DNA of 64,000 bases from CAYVIB01 sp964451365 (GCA_964451365.1 CAYVIB010000023.1:1-64000); one strand, 5' to 3'. Shown: positions 43,683-53,300, counted from the stretch's first letter. Notes: generated by a model not told the origin, from the sequence alone. Translations and numbers: made by a program.

Positions 43683-43979
43683 ATGAAGTGGTTGATCGGC
43701 GTTCTCGCGATTGTTGCCCTGGCACTACAGTACCGGCTTTGGATTGGCGAAGGCAGTATTGCCAACGTGGTTCAATTGCATCGCGCCATAGAAAAGCAGG
43801 AGGCTGAGAACGGTCGCCTGAAGGAACGCAATCGCCTGTTGGCGGCGGAGGTGGCGGCGTTGAAAAATGGCCATGCCGCAATCGAGGAGCGGGCGCGAAG
43901 CGATATGGGCATGGTCAAGGAAGGAGAAACTTTCTATATGGTTGTGGATGAACAACCGCCTGTCGGTGGAAAGAAATAA
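43683..43979 (+). CDS. ftsB: Cell division protein FtsB
   Basis: A 98-residue bitopic inner membrane protein of the FtsQLB divisome complex. One membrane helix (about 3-20, WLIGVLAIVALALQYRLW), then a coiled coil (about 28-75, with EKQEAENGRLKERNRLLAAEV) and the conserved ERARSDMGMVKEGETFY. The family end is normal. The following ispD begins directly after its stop. An in-frame extension upstream to 43605 overlaps the eno terminator and is rejected. Confidence 0.95.
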   Translation: MKWLIGVLAIVALALQYRLWIGEGSIANVVQLHRAIEKQEAENGRLKERNRLLAAEVAALKNGHAAIEERARSDMGMVKEGETFYMVVDEQPPVGGKK

Positions 43980-44702
43980 GTGGGTGAAAAAACTCGGCCC
44001 ATCTGGATAGTGGTTCCCGCCGCCGGCATTGGCAGCCGCATGGGTGCCGGGCGACCAAAGCAGTACCTGCCCCTTTCTGGCAAGCCCCTCCTGGAAGTGA
44101 CTCTCGATACGCTACTGCAATTGAATGATATTGCCGGTATCGTTGTGGCCTTGCACGAAGGGGATCAAACCTGGCCGATGCTGCCGTTGGCCAAAAATAG
44201 TCGCATACATACCGTGAAAGGCGGTGAACAGCGTTGCGATTCCGTATTAAATGCAATTGAATTTATTGCCGGTGCGGTCGTCGATCCCGATTCCGCCTGG
44301 GTGTGCGTTCACGATGCCGCGCGCCCTTGTGTTTCATTGGGGAAAATTAATCAATTGATATATTCCTGTATTGGTGAAAATATCGGAGCGATTCTGGCGG
44401 CGCCGATAGCGGATACAGTCAAGCGGGTCGATGCAGGCCGGGTAATAGCGCGTACCGAAGACCGGGAACAGCTATGGCATGCCCACACGCCACAAATGTT
44501 CAAGCTGACGGAATTGCGACGATCACTGAAACACTGCATTGAAAAGGATTTGCCGGTAACAGATGAAGCGTCGGCGGTGGAGCAAGCGGGAGGAAAAGTC
44601 AGGGTCGTACCCGACAGACGGGACAATATTAAAGTCACGGTGCCGGAAGATCTCCCTTGGGCTGAATTTATTTTGGCGAACCGATTTACTAATGAAGGTT
44701 GA
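43980..44702 (+). CDS. ispD: 2-C-methyl-D-erythritol 4-phosphate cytidylyltransferase
   Basis: A 240-residue MEP-pathway enzyme forming CDP-methylerythritol. WIVVPAAGIGSRMGAGRPKQYLPL (loop with CTP-binding Arg and Lys), TVKGGEQRCDSVLNAI, VCVHDAARPCVS and TEDREQLWHAHTPQMF are diagnostic. The start is GTG immediately after the ftsB stop, with GGTGGAAAG as ribosome binding site. It is clustered with ispF, the enzyme two steps later. Confidence 0.96.
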   Translation: MGEKTRPIWIVVPAAGIGSRMGAGRPKQYLPLSGKPLLEVTLDTLLQLNDIAGIVVALHEGDQTWPMLPLAKNSRIHTVKGGEQRCDSVLNAIEFIAGAVVDPDSAWVCVHDAARPCVSLGKINQLIYSCIGENIGAILAAPIADTVKRVDAGRVIARTEDREQLWHAHTPQMFKLTELRRSLKHCIEKDLPVTDEASAVEQAGGKVRVVPDRRDNIKVTVPEDLPWAEFILANRFTNEG

Positions 44703-44707
44703 ACAAT

Positions 44708-45175
44708 ATGCGCATTGGTCAGGGGTTTGACGTTCATGCGTTCGGTCCCGGGGATAAAATTGTTATTGGCGGTGTTGTTATCGCGCACACCCAGGGGCTG
44801 GTGGCGCATTCTGATGGTGATGTTCTGTTGCATGCACTGTGCGATGCATTGTTGGGTGCGGCGGCGTTGGGGGATATCGGTAAACATTTTCCCGATACGG
44901 ATGCGCAGTACAAAAATGCGGACAGCCGAACCTTGCTGAGAATGGTTTACGCCAAAATAAAGGCAAAGGGTTTTTCTCTGGCCAATGCGGATATGACTAT
45001 CGTTGCCCAGGCACCGAAAATGGCTCCGTATATCGGAGAAATGCGTGCAAAAGCCGCCGAGGACCTGGAAACCCATATCGATAATGTCAATATTAAGGCC
45101 ACCACCACGGAGCATCTCGGGTTTACCGGTCGGGGCGAGGGAATTGCCGCGTTTGCTACGGTGCTGATTAAATAA
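44708..45175 (+). CDS. ispF: 2-C-methyl-D-erythritol 2,4-cyclodiphosphate synthase
   Basis: A 155-residue homotrimeric MEP-pathway enzyme. The metal site DVHAFG (Asp and His) near the start, GLVAHSDGDVLLHALCDALLGAAALGDIG, and FPDTDAQYKNADS are typical. The C-terminal TTTEHLGFTGRGEGIAA closes the active site. ATG at 44708 gives the standard MRIGQGFDVH start and GAAGG lies about 10 nt upstream. The stop overlaps truD by one base. Confidence 0.96.
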   Translation: MRIGQGFDVHAFGPGDKIVIGGVVIAHTQGLVAHSDGDVLLHALCDALLGAAALGDIGKHFPDTDAQYKNADSRTLLRMVYAKIKAKGFSLANADMTIVAQAPKMAPYIGEMRAKAAEDLETHIDNVNIKATTTEHLGFTGRGEGIAAFATVLIK

Positions 45176-46149
45176 TGACATTCAATCTCGATTTTCCCTT
45201 CGCCTACGGTTTACCGACATCGCGCGCGTTATTTCGCGCACGGCTGGAGGATTTTATTGTAGTGGAGGACCTGGGTTTTGAGCCCGGCGGAGAGGGCGAA
45301 CATATTTTCGTCAAAATAAAAAAGCGGGGCGAAAACACCCATTACGTGGCCGAGAAAATGGCAGCTTTTTTAGGGGTTAAACCCATGGATGTGGGTGTCA
45401 GCGGTCTGAAGGATCGTATTGCCGAAACGACTCAATGGTTCAGTATCTATAAACCGGGGAAGGAGATAGAAGTAGACTGGCCCGGTTTTGTAAAACAGAG
45501 CGGGCTCAACATTGATATTCTTGCCGTTTCCCGCCATCACCAGAAATTGCGTCGCGGCCAGCACCGCTGCAATTGGTTTGAAATCACCCTGCGCGATGTC
45601 ACCCATCCGGAAGAGGCCCAGGCGCGGTTGGAAAAAATTGCCGCCCGGGGTGTGCCGAATTACTTCGGCGAGCAACGTTTCGGGCGCGATGGCGGCAATC
45701 TTGTGCAGGCCGAAGAGTGGTTTGCCGGCGGCAGGCCGATTCGCAACCGGACCAAAAAAGGGCTCGTGCTTTCGGCTGCTCGTGCTTATTTGTTCAATCT
45801 GGTTCTGGCGGAGCGCGTGCGGCAGTCAACCTGGAACTGTACTGTCGACGGGGATATTTGCCTGGGAGAGTTTCCGTCCGGTCCTCTCTGGGGACGAGGG
45901 CGGCCGGCGGTTACTTCTACCGCCGGGGAGGTTGAATTACAAACCCTGTCCGGCTTTGCCGGCTGGTGCGACAGGCTGGAACACAGCGGGTTGTCCCAGG
46001 AGCGTCGGGCCCTGGTGATACGGCCGGTGGATTTAAACTGGTCTATCGGGGAATCCACACTAAAATTAAAATTTGGGCTGCCTGCCGGGGAATTTGCCAC
46101 ATCGGTTTTGCGGGAGATTACAGTGCTGGAAGCAAGCCCGGTCAAGTAA
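45175..46149 (+). CDS. truD: tRNA pseudouridine(13) synthase
   Basis: A 324-residue pseudouridine synthase of the TruD family, which modifies U13 in tRNA-Glu. The catalytic Asp is in SGLKDRIAETTQWFS (about residue 78). Other family segments are EDFIVVEDLGFEPGGEGEH, YFGEQRFGRDGGNL and LSAARAYLFNLVL. The ATG overlaps the ispF stop (TAATG). In Pseudomonas and relatives surE comes next; here a 96-base gap leads directly to pcm. Confidence 0.95.
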   Translation: MTFNLDFPFAYGLPTSRALFRARLEDFIVVEDLGFEPGGEGEHIFVKIKKRGENTHYVAEKMAAFLGVKPMDVGVSGLKDRIAETTQWFSIYKPGKEIEVDWPGFVKQSGLNIDILAVSRHHQKLRRGQHRCNWFEITLRDVTHPEEAQARLEKIAARGVPNYFGEQRFGRDGGNLVQAEEWFAGGRPIRNRTKKGLVLSAARAYLFNLVLAERVRQSTWNCTVDGDICLGEFPSGPLWGRGRPAVTSTAGEVELQTLSGFAGWCDRLEHSGLSQERRALVIRPVDLNWSIGESTLKLKFGLPAGEFATSVLREITVLEASPVK

Positions 46150-46245
46150 ATTAAACAAGTGGTGTTGTGTTATAGTTTGGGCGATTTCGGAACCGGCGCA
46201 GAATAGAAATGTAAGATAGGCCGGCTCGTTGCATTGGGGGGAAAA

Positions 46246-46917
46246 GTGAGTCAAATCTTGCTCGAAGGCGTGGGCATGACGTCAAAGCGCACGCGTGACC
46301 GCCTGGTCCAACGACTGGTGGATCAGGGTGTTTCGGACCAGCGCGTCCTCGATATCATCGGCAATACGCCGCGTCATTTATTTCTCGATGAAGCCTTGTC
46401 CCACCGCGCCTACGAAGATACGGCGCTTCCCATCGGTTACGGTCAAACCCTCTCCCAACCCTATATTGTTGCCAGGATGACGGAACTGCTTATGGGTGCC
46501 AGTGGTCGTCTGGATAGGGTATTGGAGATCGGCACCGGCTCCGGCTACCAGACCGCGGTGCTGGCCCAGATTGTGGGTCGGGTCTGGAGCGTCGAGCGTA
46601 TAAAACCCCTGCAGTTGAGGGCAAAACAACTGCTGCGGCGCCTGGGGCTGAACAATGTCTGTTTCAGGCACGCCGATGGTGGCTTTGGCTGGCCCGAAGA
46701 GGCCCCCTTTGACGGCATCCTTTCCGCCGCTGCGCCCCGCGAAATCCCCCGCGAACTGTTAAACCAATTGGCACCTGACGGCGTTTTGGTCATACCGGTA
46801 GGGGCCGATCAACAGGTGCTGACCCTGATTATTCGCGAGGGTGATTCCGAAAATTTCATCACCCATAAAATAGAACCCGTAAAATTCGTTCCCCTGTTGT
46901 CTGGAATAACCCGCTGA
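46246..46917 (+). CDS. pcm: Protein-L-isoaspartate O-methyltransferase
   Basis: A repair methyltransferase that uses SAM to methylate isoaspartyl residues in damaged proteins. Segments: MTSKRTRDRLVQRLVDQGV, TPRHLFLDEALSHRAYEDTA, the substrate loop PIGYGQTLSQPYIVARM, the SAM motif VLEIGTGSGYQTAVLA, and VLVIPVG near the end. I use the GTG at 46246 because GGGGGGA lies 4 nt upstream; the ATG at 46276, with GAAGG upstream, gives the length seen in Pseudomonas and is a real alternative. In most relatives pcm overlaps surE, which is missing here. Its stop overlaps the DUF368 start. Confidence 0.95.
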   Translation: MSQILLEGVGMTSKRTRDRLVQRLVDQGVSDQRVLDIIGNTPRHLFLDEALSHRAYEDTALPIGYGQTLSQPYIVARMTELLMGASGRLDRVLEIGTGSGYQTAVLAQIVGRVWSVERIKPLQLRAKQLLRRLGLNNVCFRHADGGFGWPEEAPFDGILSAAAPREIPRELLNQLAPDGVLVIPVGADQQVLTLIIREGDSENFITHKIEPVKFVPLLSGITR

Positions 46918-47855
46918 TGAATCGAAGTATCAAAGATTACGTGCTGCTTGTATTGCGCGGCATCGCCATGGGAGCCGCAGATGTAGTACCTGGTGTTTCC
47001 GGCGGAACCATTGCGTTTATTACCGGCATTTACGATGAACTCCTGCACTCGCTGCGGCAGTGTGGGCCGGGTGCGTTAATGGTATTGGCAAAACAAGGCG
47101 TGCCTGCATTCTGGCGCCATATCAACGGCAATTTCCTGCTGGCGGTATTCGGCGGGGTGCTGCTGAGCATCAAAACGCTCGCGTCGGTGATCAGTTATTG
47201 CCTGGAGAACTATCCGGTTCTGGTCTGGGCGTTTTTTACCGGCCTGATTGCCGCTTCTGTGGTGTTGCTGGTGAAAACCCAATCCTCCTGGCACTGGCGT
47301 CATTGGATAGCTTGCTTGATTGGCGCGTCTATTGTGATCGTCATATCCATCGCCAAACCGACGCACCTGCCGGGGGATTGGTGGATTATATTTTTGGGCG
47401 GATTTGTGGCGATATGTGCCATGATCCTGCCGGGGATTTCCGGCAGCTTTATCCTGCTGCTTGCGGGGCTTTACCCGGTGGTACTGAATGCCGTGAACGA
47501 GATGGATCTGGTGTTGCTGGGGAGTTTCCTGGCGGGATGTATCTGCGGTTTGCTGGTGTTTTCCCGCTTCCTGTCGTGGCTGCTGGACAATTACCACCAG
47601 ACAACTTTGGCGGTATTGATAGGGTTTCTGGTGGGGTCGCTGAATGTTACCTGGCCCTGGAAGGTGACGGTGGAAACCGTGATTGATCGGCATGGAGAGG
47701 TTACACCGATCGCTCAGGAAAACGTCTCACCATTTTTTTATGAGAGTGTTACCGGCCTGGAGTCTCAATTGGCGCTTGTAATCACATCTGCCGCACTTGG
47801 ATTATTTTTAGTACTTTTGATTGAACTTTTGGCAGTTAAATTTTCTAAGGCCTAA
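46917..47855 (+). CDS. DUF368 family membrane protein, probable polyprenyl-phosphate translocase
   Basis: A 312-residue integral membrane protein with about eight to ten helices. The two family motifs are present: GAADVVPGVSGGTIAF near residue 20 and MILPGISGSFILLL near 175, a pair of related PGxSG loops suggesting an internal duplication with opposite orientation. DUF368 proteins (PopT) have been linked to recycling of undecaprenyl phosphate across the inner membrane. Translationally coupled to pcm by a one-base overlap. Its position before nlpD, next to cell-wall genes, is consistent with that role. The family is certain; the activity is known only for some members. Confidence 0.88.
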   Translation: MNRSIKDYVLLVLRGIAMGAADVVPGVSGGTIAFITGIYDELLHSLRQCGPGALMVLAKQGVPAFWRHINGNFLLAVFGGVLLSIKTLASVISYCLENYPVLVWAFFTGLIAASVVLLVKTQSSWHWRHWIACLIGASIVIVISIAKPTHLPGDWWIIFLGGFVAICAMILPGISGSFILLLAGLYPVVLNAVNEMDLVLLGSFLAGCICGLLVFSRFLSWLLDNYHQTTLAVLIGFLVGSLNVTWPWKVTVETVIDRHGEVTPIAQENVSPFFYESVTGLESQLALVITSAALGLFLVLLIELLAVKFSKA

Positions 47856-48058
47856 TTCCAAGAATGAGAACTAGGTTGTTGAACTGGAGTAAAAAGTCGG
47901 AAAACCAGAAAGTTTGCATATAGTTGGCATTTTTTTATATTTATAATTTATATTAATTTTAAATAAATAGGCGCCATTAATTCCAAAAGGTTCTATTTTT
48001 GAATATAAAGTGACCTTGGTTGTTGCGATGCGGCAGGGGTGAGAGGGATGAAAAAGGC

Positions 48059-48847
48059 ATGAAATTGGCGATTCGGGTGATTAAAATATCGATCGCTTCC
48101 GCACTTCTCTCCGCCTGTGGTAATCCCACTTATATCGCTCCTGTCGAAGACTTTCGTCAACCCCCAAGTAAGAAACTGACCACCCATCACGTCGCCCGGG
48201 GCGAGACCCTTTATTCCATTGCCTGGCGATATAACCTGGACTACAGGAAGCTCGCCGCAGCCAATAATCTGGACTCTCGCTACACCATTTATCCCGGTCA
48301 GATCCTCCAACTGGATACATCCAACGTTCCCGTGAAAGCGCCGTCAAGGCCTGTTTCCCGCACGTCGAAACCGACCCCAAAACCGGTTGCAAAGGTGCCC
48401 GCCCCTGGTATACAGCGATCAATAAAAACAACAAAAAACGTTACCAAAAAAGTGGATTCAAGCGCCGAATTCACACCAAAGAACTGGGTCTGGCCCGCCA
48501 ATGGAAAACTTATTACCACTTTTAGCTCAGAAAACGCCCTGCACAAAGGTATTGATATTAGCGGTGATTTGGGAGAGCCTGTCATCGCAGCCTCCGTCGG
48601 AACAGTTGTTTACTCCGGCGATGGACTGCGAGGGTATGGCAAGTTGATCATCATCAAGCATAGCGAGAAGTACCTCAGCGCTTACGCTCACAACCGACGG
48701 TTACTGGTGACTGAAGGTGAAAATGTAAAGATGGGTCAAAAAATTGCCGAGATGGGTTCAACCGGAACCAACAGGGTTAAATTGCACTTTGAAATCCGCC
48801 ATGACGGCAAACCGGTAAATCCTCTTTCATACCTTCCAGAGAAATAA
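48059..48847 (+). CDS. nlpD: Lipoprotein NlpD, LysM and LytM domains, amidase activator
   Basis: A 262-residue outer membrane lipoprotein (lipobox LLSAC, Cys 20). A LysM domain (about 40-85, HHVARGETLYSIAWRYNLD) binds peptidoglycan. A basic Pro-rich linker leads to a LytM/M23 domain (about 140-260, ALHKGIDISGDLGEP, GLRGYGKLIIIKH, YLSAYAHN, GSTGTNRVKLHFEIR). As in other NlpD proteins the metal-binding His set is incomplete, so it activates the amidase AmiC rather than cleaving wall itself. It precedes rpoS, and in relatives its coding region contains the main rpoS promoter. ATG at 48059 has AAAGG upstream. Confidence 0.95.
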   Translation: MKLAIRVIKISIASALLSACGNPTYIAPVEDFRQPPSKKLTTHHVARGETLYSIAWRYNLDYRKLAAANNLDSRYTIYPGQILQLDTSNVPVKAPSRPVSRTSKPTPKPVAKVPAPGIQRSIKTTKNVTKKVDSSAEFTPKNWVWPANGKLITTFSSENALHKGIDISGDLGEPVIAASVGTVVYSGDGLRGYGKLIIIKHSEKYLSAYAHNRRLLVTEGENVKMGQKIAEMGSTGTNRVKLHFEIRHDGKPVNPLSYLPEK

Positions 48848-49024
48848 TCGAAGTACCGGAATTTAAGTCATTTAAATTCCAGCCGAAACAGGTCCGATAT
48901 GAAGGCTTTCTTCGGGGACAGGTTTCTGGGTTCGAGTTGACCAACTTTGGTTATGTAGTATCGACCACACAAGACAAAGCGCGGAATTCCCTCCATTCCG
49001 CAATAACCTCAGGTCACAGGGGAT

Positions 49025-50032
49025 ATGGTTATGGCATTACGAGAACTTGAAAGAATAAACCACGAGGATGATGCGATCCTCTCAAACAGTTTCGACATCG
49101 ACGACGATATGGACGAGCAGGAATCGCTCGAAAAGCCTGGAGGGACGCAGGCGAGGGGCGAGAGCTCTGAGTACGTCGACGAGGAACACTACAAGAATCT
49201 CGATGCTACCCAACTCTACTTGAACGAAATTGGCTTTTCCCCGCTGTTGAGCGCGGAAGAGGAAGTTTATTTTGCCCGCAAGGCCCTGAAAGGCCACGAG
49301 CCGTCCCGCAAGCGCATGATTGAAAGCAACCTGCGCCTGGTGGTGAAAATTTCACGGCGTTACGTTAACCGCGGCCTGGCCCTGCTGGACCTGATCGAGG
49401 AAGGCAACCTGGGTTTGATTCGCGCGGTGGAAAAATTCGACCCCGAGCGTGGTTTCCGCTTTTCAACCTACGCCACCTGGTGGATTCGCCAGACTATTGA
49501 ACGTGCGATCATGAACCAGACCCGCACGATTCGGTTGCCGATTCATGTGGTAAAAGAACTGAATGTATATCTGCGTGCGGCGCGTGAGCTGTCGCAGAAA
49601 CTTGATCACGAGCCATCCCCCGAGGAGATCGCCAACCTGCTGGAAAAGCCGGTGGAAGACGTGGAGCGCATGCTGGCGTTGAACGAGCGTGTAACCTCTA
49701 TGGATGTGCCCATTGGCCCCAGCTCGGACAAAACCGTGGTCGATATGATTCCCGACCAGCACGTCTCCGATCCGGTGGAACTGCTGCAGGATAGCGACCT
49801 CAGTATGAACCTGGACGGTTGGCTGGATGAGTTGAGCGAAAAACAACGCGAAGTGGTTGCCCGCCGGTTTGGTCTGCGCGGTCACGAAACCAGCACGCTG
49901 GAAGAAGTCGGTCGGGAAATCGGCTTGACCCGCGAAAGAGTAAGGCAGATTCAGGTGGAAGCACTGCGTCGCCTGCGCGATATTCTGGAAAAGCAAGGCC
50001 TGGATGCCGCTGCGCTGTTTGGCGCTGTATAA
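49025..50032 (+). CDS. rpoS: RNA polymerase sigma factor RpoS
   Basis: A 335-residue stationary-phase and general stress sigma factor. Acidic N-terminal region, region 1.2 (DATQLYLNEIGFSPLLSAEE), region 2 (RLVVKISRRYVNRGLALLDL and FSTYATWWIRQTIERAIM), region 3 (LPIHVVKELNVYLRAARELS) and region 4 helix-turn-helix (STLEEVGREIGLTRERVRQI). AGGGG precedes the ATG; a second ATG is two codons on. The 177-base leader after nlpD fits post-transcriptional control, as in other gammaproteobacteria, but I did not find a specific structure. A terminator follows. Confidence 0.97.
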   Translation: MVMALRELERINHEDDAILSNSFDIDDDMDEQESLEKPGGTQARGESSEYVDEEHYKNLDATQLYLNEIGFSPLLSAEEEVYFARKALKGHEPSRKRMIESNLRLVVKISRRYVNRGLALLDLIEEGNLGLIRAVEKFDPERGFRFSTYATWWIRQTIERAIMNQTRTIRLPIHVVKELNVYLRAARELSQKLDHEPSPEEIANLLEKPVEDVERMLALNERVTSMDVPIGPSSDKTVVDMIPDQHVSDPVELLQDSDLSMNLDGWLDELSEKQREVVARRFGLRGHETSTLEEVGREIGLTRERVRQIQVEALRRLRDILEKQGLDAAALFGAV

Positions 50033-50060
50033 AGCGAACCCTCCCCCACAAACCCCCATA

Positions 50061-50088
50061 AAAAAGCCGCGAATTTCGCGGCTTTTTT
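50061..50088 (+). terminator. Terminator of rpoS
   Basis: AGCCGCGAA and TTTCGCGGCT form a compact stem flanked by A5 and T6. It may also serve fdxA on the other strand. Confidence 0.92.
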
Positions 50089-50117
50089 GTTCTCTCGACT
50101 TGGGTCTAAGCTGCTTG

Positions 50118-50441
50118 CTAGCGCTCCAGGTACTGCAGCTTGTCGGGGACGCCGTCCCATTCCTCGGCATCCGGCAGTGAATCCTTTTTCTCGGTAATAT
50201 TCGGCCAGACCTCGGCCAGTTCGGCATTGATTTGCAGAAATTCCGCCTGGTCTTCCGGCAGCTCATCCTCGGAGAAAATGGCATCCACCGGGCATTCGGG
50301 TTCGCACAGGGCGCAATCGATACACTCGTCGGGATGAATCACCAGAAAATTCGGGCCTTCATAAAAACAGTCAACTGGACACACTTCCACGCAATCAGTG
50401 TGTTTGCATTTGATACAGTTTTCACCCACCACGAATGTCAT
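50118..50441 (-). CDS. fdxA: Ferredoxin with 3Fe-4S and 4Fe-4S clusters
   Basis: A 107-residue seven-iron ferredoxin. The Cys pattern is CIKCKHTDCVEVCPVDCF then CIDCALCEPECPVDAI; the C-terminal extension (about 55-107, ending KLQYLER) is typical of the Pseudomonas FdxA group. It is a low-potential electron carrier. AGAGGA precedes the ATG. Convergent with rpoS and next to mutS, as in Pseudomonas and relatives. Confidence 0.95.
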   Translation of the reverse strand: MTFVVGENCIKCKHTDCVEVCPVDCFYEGPNFLVIHPDECIDCALCEPECPVDAIFSEDELPEDQAEFLQINAELAEVWPNITEKKDSLPDAEEWDGVPDKLQYLER

Positions 50442-50687
50442 CTCGAAATCCTCTTACTGTGGTCCAAAATTTTTAAGCGCGCCATTCTAGCAGGATAGGG
50501 TGTGACCGGGAATAGCGTTTTGCTTCTAAGGTTATGACCGATTTTATGATAAGAGTCATCGCTATTTTCGATAATCATAACAACGCATTTCAAAATGCAG
50601 GCCGGATAACACAGCATCATCCCCCATAAGTTAAATTGAAGCAGTGAGTGGCGTTCGCTTACGTTTTTCGTCGTCTTTGACTGTTAC

Positions 50688-53300
50688 TCACAATAATTCT
50701 TTCAATTCATATAGCAAATCAAGCGCCTGTTTTGGTGTCAGGTTATCGGTATTAACTTCCTTCAACCGCTGCTCCACCTGGCTGGGTTCGGCGCTGAAAA
50801 AAAGCTCTCCCTGTACAACGGACGGTTGCGGCTTTTGCACGGTTTTTGTTGCCGGCGCCTCGTTGCGCTCGCCTTCCAGGTGACGTAATCGATCCTTTGC
50901 TGAAGCGATCACCGCAGGTGGAATACCAGCGAGCTTGGCTACTTGCAAGCCGTAGCTCTTGCTGGCGGGGCCGGTCTGGATATTGTGCAGGAAGACGATG
51001 TTGTCATTGTATTCCGTCGCATCCAGGTGCACATTGCGTACGCCCTCCAGCGTTTCCGCAAGCGCGGTAATTTCAAAATAGTGGGTGGCGAACAGGGTGA
51101 AGGGGCGGGTTTGGTGGGCGAGATGCTCGACGCAGGCCCACGCCAGCGACAGGCCGTCGTAAGTACTGGTGCCCCGGCCGATTTCGTCCATCAAGACCAA
51201 ACTGTTGCGAGTGGCATTGTTGAGAATATTGGCGGTTTCTGTCATTTCCACCATAAAGGTCGAACGGCCGCCGGCCAAATCGTCCGATGAGCCGATGCGG
51301 GTGAATATCCGGTCCACCAGTCCAATTTCGCAGCTTTTGGCCGGCACGTAACTGCCGATCTGCGCCAGCAGCACGATCAGGGCAGCCTGGCGCATGTAGG
51401 TGGATTTACCGCCCATGTTGGGGCCGGTAATGACGAGCATGCGCTGGTGGTGGTCCAGAACGAGATCGTTGGGGACGAAGGGATCCTTCAGCACCTGTTC
51501 CACCACCGGGTGGCGGCCCTGTTCGATCTGGATGCCTTCCTCCCGCCTGAGCCTGGGGCAGCAAAAATCCAGCTGTTCGGCGCGTTCCGCGAGGGTAGTG
51601 AGCACATCCAGTTCCGCCACCGCATAAGCGGCAGTCTGCAGTGGAAGAAGAATCTCGTTGAGTTCGTCCACCAGTTGTTCGTAAAGAGCCTTTTCGCGGG
51701 CCAGCGCCCGGCTTTTGGCGGACAGCGCCTTGTCCTCGAAGGTTTTGAGTTCCGGTGTAATAAAGCGCTCGGCGTTTTTCAGTGTTTGCCGCCGGATATA
51801 TTCCACCGGCGTGGAACCGGCTTGGGCCCTGCTGATTTCGATGTAATAGCCATGCACGCGGTTGTAGCCCACTTTCAGAGTCGACAGGCCGGTCTTTGCC
51901 TTTTCCTGTTCCTCCAGGCGCACCAGAAATTCACCGGCGTTGGAACTGATGTTTCGTAATTCATCGAGTTCACTGTCGTAGCCTTCGGCAATCACCCCGC
52001 CATCGCGCAATACCACGGGAGGATTTTCCACCAGCGCCTTGTCCAGCTTGTCCACCAGCTCCGGAAATTCGTTGACGTCGGTCGACAGCCGCCGCAGCTT
52101 GTCGGAGTCGCAGGTTTTCAGGGTTTGTTGAAGCAGCGGAAACTGGGCCAGCGAGCTGCACAGACGGGAAAGATCCCGCGGCCGGGCGGAGCGCAGGGCC
52201 ACGCGGGCCAGTATTCGCTCCAGGTCGCCGATATGTTTGAGTTCGCGGCGCAGCTCCTCAAACCGATAGCCGTCCAGCAGATTGGTCACCGCCTGCTGCC
52301 GGCCCCCCAGAATGTCGATGTTTCGGGTGGGGCAGTTGATCCAGCGCCGCAGCAGGCGGCCGCCCATGGCGGTAGTGGCGGTGTTAAGGACGCTGAACAG
52401 GGTGTTTTCCTCTCCCCCGGAGAGGTTGATATCCAGCTCCAGGTTGCGACGGGTAGCCGGGTCGAGGGTGACGTTTTCACCCGGCTGTTCCACCGCCAGG
52501 CAACTGATATGCCCGAGAGCGGTGCGCTGGGTCTCCTGCGCATAAGCGAACAAGCACCCGGCGGCACTAATGGCGACGGTGAGACCATCGGCGCCGAAGC
52601 CGCCGAGATCCTTGGTGGAAAAATGCTGGGTCAGCAGCCGGATGGACACCTCACGGTCAAATTCCCATTCCGGGCGATTGCGAAATCCCGCCCGGTCCAC
52701 AATGGCTGAAGGCAATCCCTGTAACTCGCAGGCAAGCAGCTCGGCCGGTCGCAGGCGTTCTATCTCGCCCAGGAACGCCATTTCCCCGACCACCTCCAGA
52801 ACGCTGAAGCGCCCGCTGCCCATGTCCAGGGTGGCGATACCGTAAATGTCATCATATCGGCAGGCCGCCACCAGCAGGTTGTCCCGCGACTCGTCCAGTA
52901 ACGCTTCATCGCTGATGGTGCCCGGGGTAATGATTCTCACCACCTTGCGCTCCACCGGCCCCTTGGAGGCGGCGGGGTCGCCAATCTGCTCGCAAATGGC
53001 CACCGACACCCCATGACGCACCAGCTTTGCGAGGTAGTTTTCCACCGCGTGGTAGGGCACGCCCGCCATGGGAATGGGTTTGCCGCCGGATTTGCCCCGC
53101 GCTGTAAGGGTAACGTCCAGTAGCTTGGACGCTTTCTTGGCGTCGTCGTAGAAGAGCTCGTAGAAGTCCCCCATGCGGTAGAACACCAGTTCGTTTGGGT
53201 GCTCAGCCTTGATGCGTAGGTATTGCTGTATCATTGGGGTGTGTGATTCCAGTTGATCTTTGCTTATCGAAACGTTTTCTGAAGTAACTTGTTGATTCAT
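50688..53300 (-). CDS. mutS: DNA mismatch repair protein MutS
   Basis: An 870-residue mismatch-recognition ATPase. Mismatch-binding FYRMGDFYELF carries the Phe-x-Glu wedge (about residue 45). Connector, lever and clamp domains follow, with YNRVHGYYIEISRAQ in the lever. The ATPase has Walker A GPNMGGKSTYMRQ (about 630), LVLMDEIGRGTSTYDGLSLAWA (Walker B and signature) and FATHYFEIT. The C-terminal dimer segment ends KQALDLLYELKELL. All motifs appear intact, so the strain is not a mutator by loss of this gene. ATG at 53300. Confidence 0.97.
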   Translation of the reverse strand: MNQQVTSENVSISKDQLESHTPMIQQYLRIKAEHPNELVFYRMGDFYELFYDDAKKASKLLDVTLTARGKSGGKPIPMAGVPYHAVENYLAKLVRHGVSVAICEQIGDPAASKGPVERKVVRIITPGTISDEALLDESRDNLLVAACRYDDIYGIATLDMGSGRFSVLEVVGEMAFLGEIERLRPAELLACELQGLPSAIVDRAGFRNRPEWEFDREVSIRLLTQHFSTKDLGGFGADGLTVAISAAGCLFAYAQETQRTALGHISCLAVEQPGENVTLDPATRRNLELDINLSGGEENTLFSVLNTATTAMGGRLLRRWINCPTRNIDILGGRQQAVTNLLDGYRFEELRRELKHIGDLERILARVALRSARPRDLSRLCSSLAQFPLLQQTLKTCDSDKLRRLSTDVNEFPELVDKLDKALVENPPVVLRDGGVIAEGYDSELDELRNISSNAGEFLVRLEEQEKAKTGLSTLKVGYNRVHGYYIEISRAQAGSTPVEYIRRQTLKNAERFITPELKTFEDKALSAKSRALAREKALYEQLVDELNEILLPLQTAAYAVAELDVLTTLAERAEQLDFCCPRLRREEGIQIEQGRHPVVEQVLKDPFVPNDLVLDHHQRMLVITGPNMGGKSTYMRQAALIVLLAQIGSYVPAKSCEIGLVDRIFTRIGSSDDLAGGRSTFMVEMTETANILNNATRNSLVLMDEIGRGTSTYDGLSLAWACVEHLAHQTRPFTLFATHYFEITALAETLEGVRNVHLDATEYNDNIVFLHNIQTGPASKSYGLQVAKLAGIPPAVIASAKDRLRHLEGERNEAPATKTVQKPQPSVVQGELFFSAEPSQVEQRLKEVNTDNLTPKQALDLLYELKELL

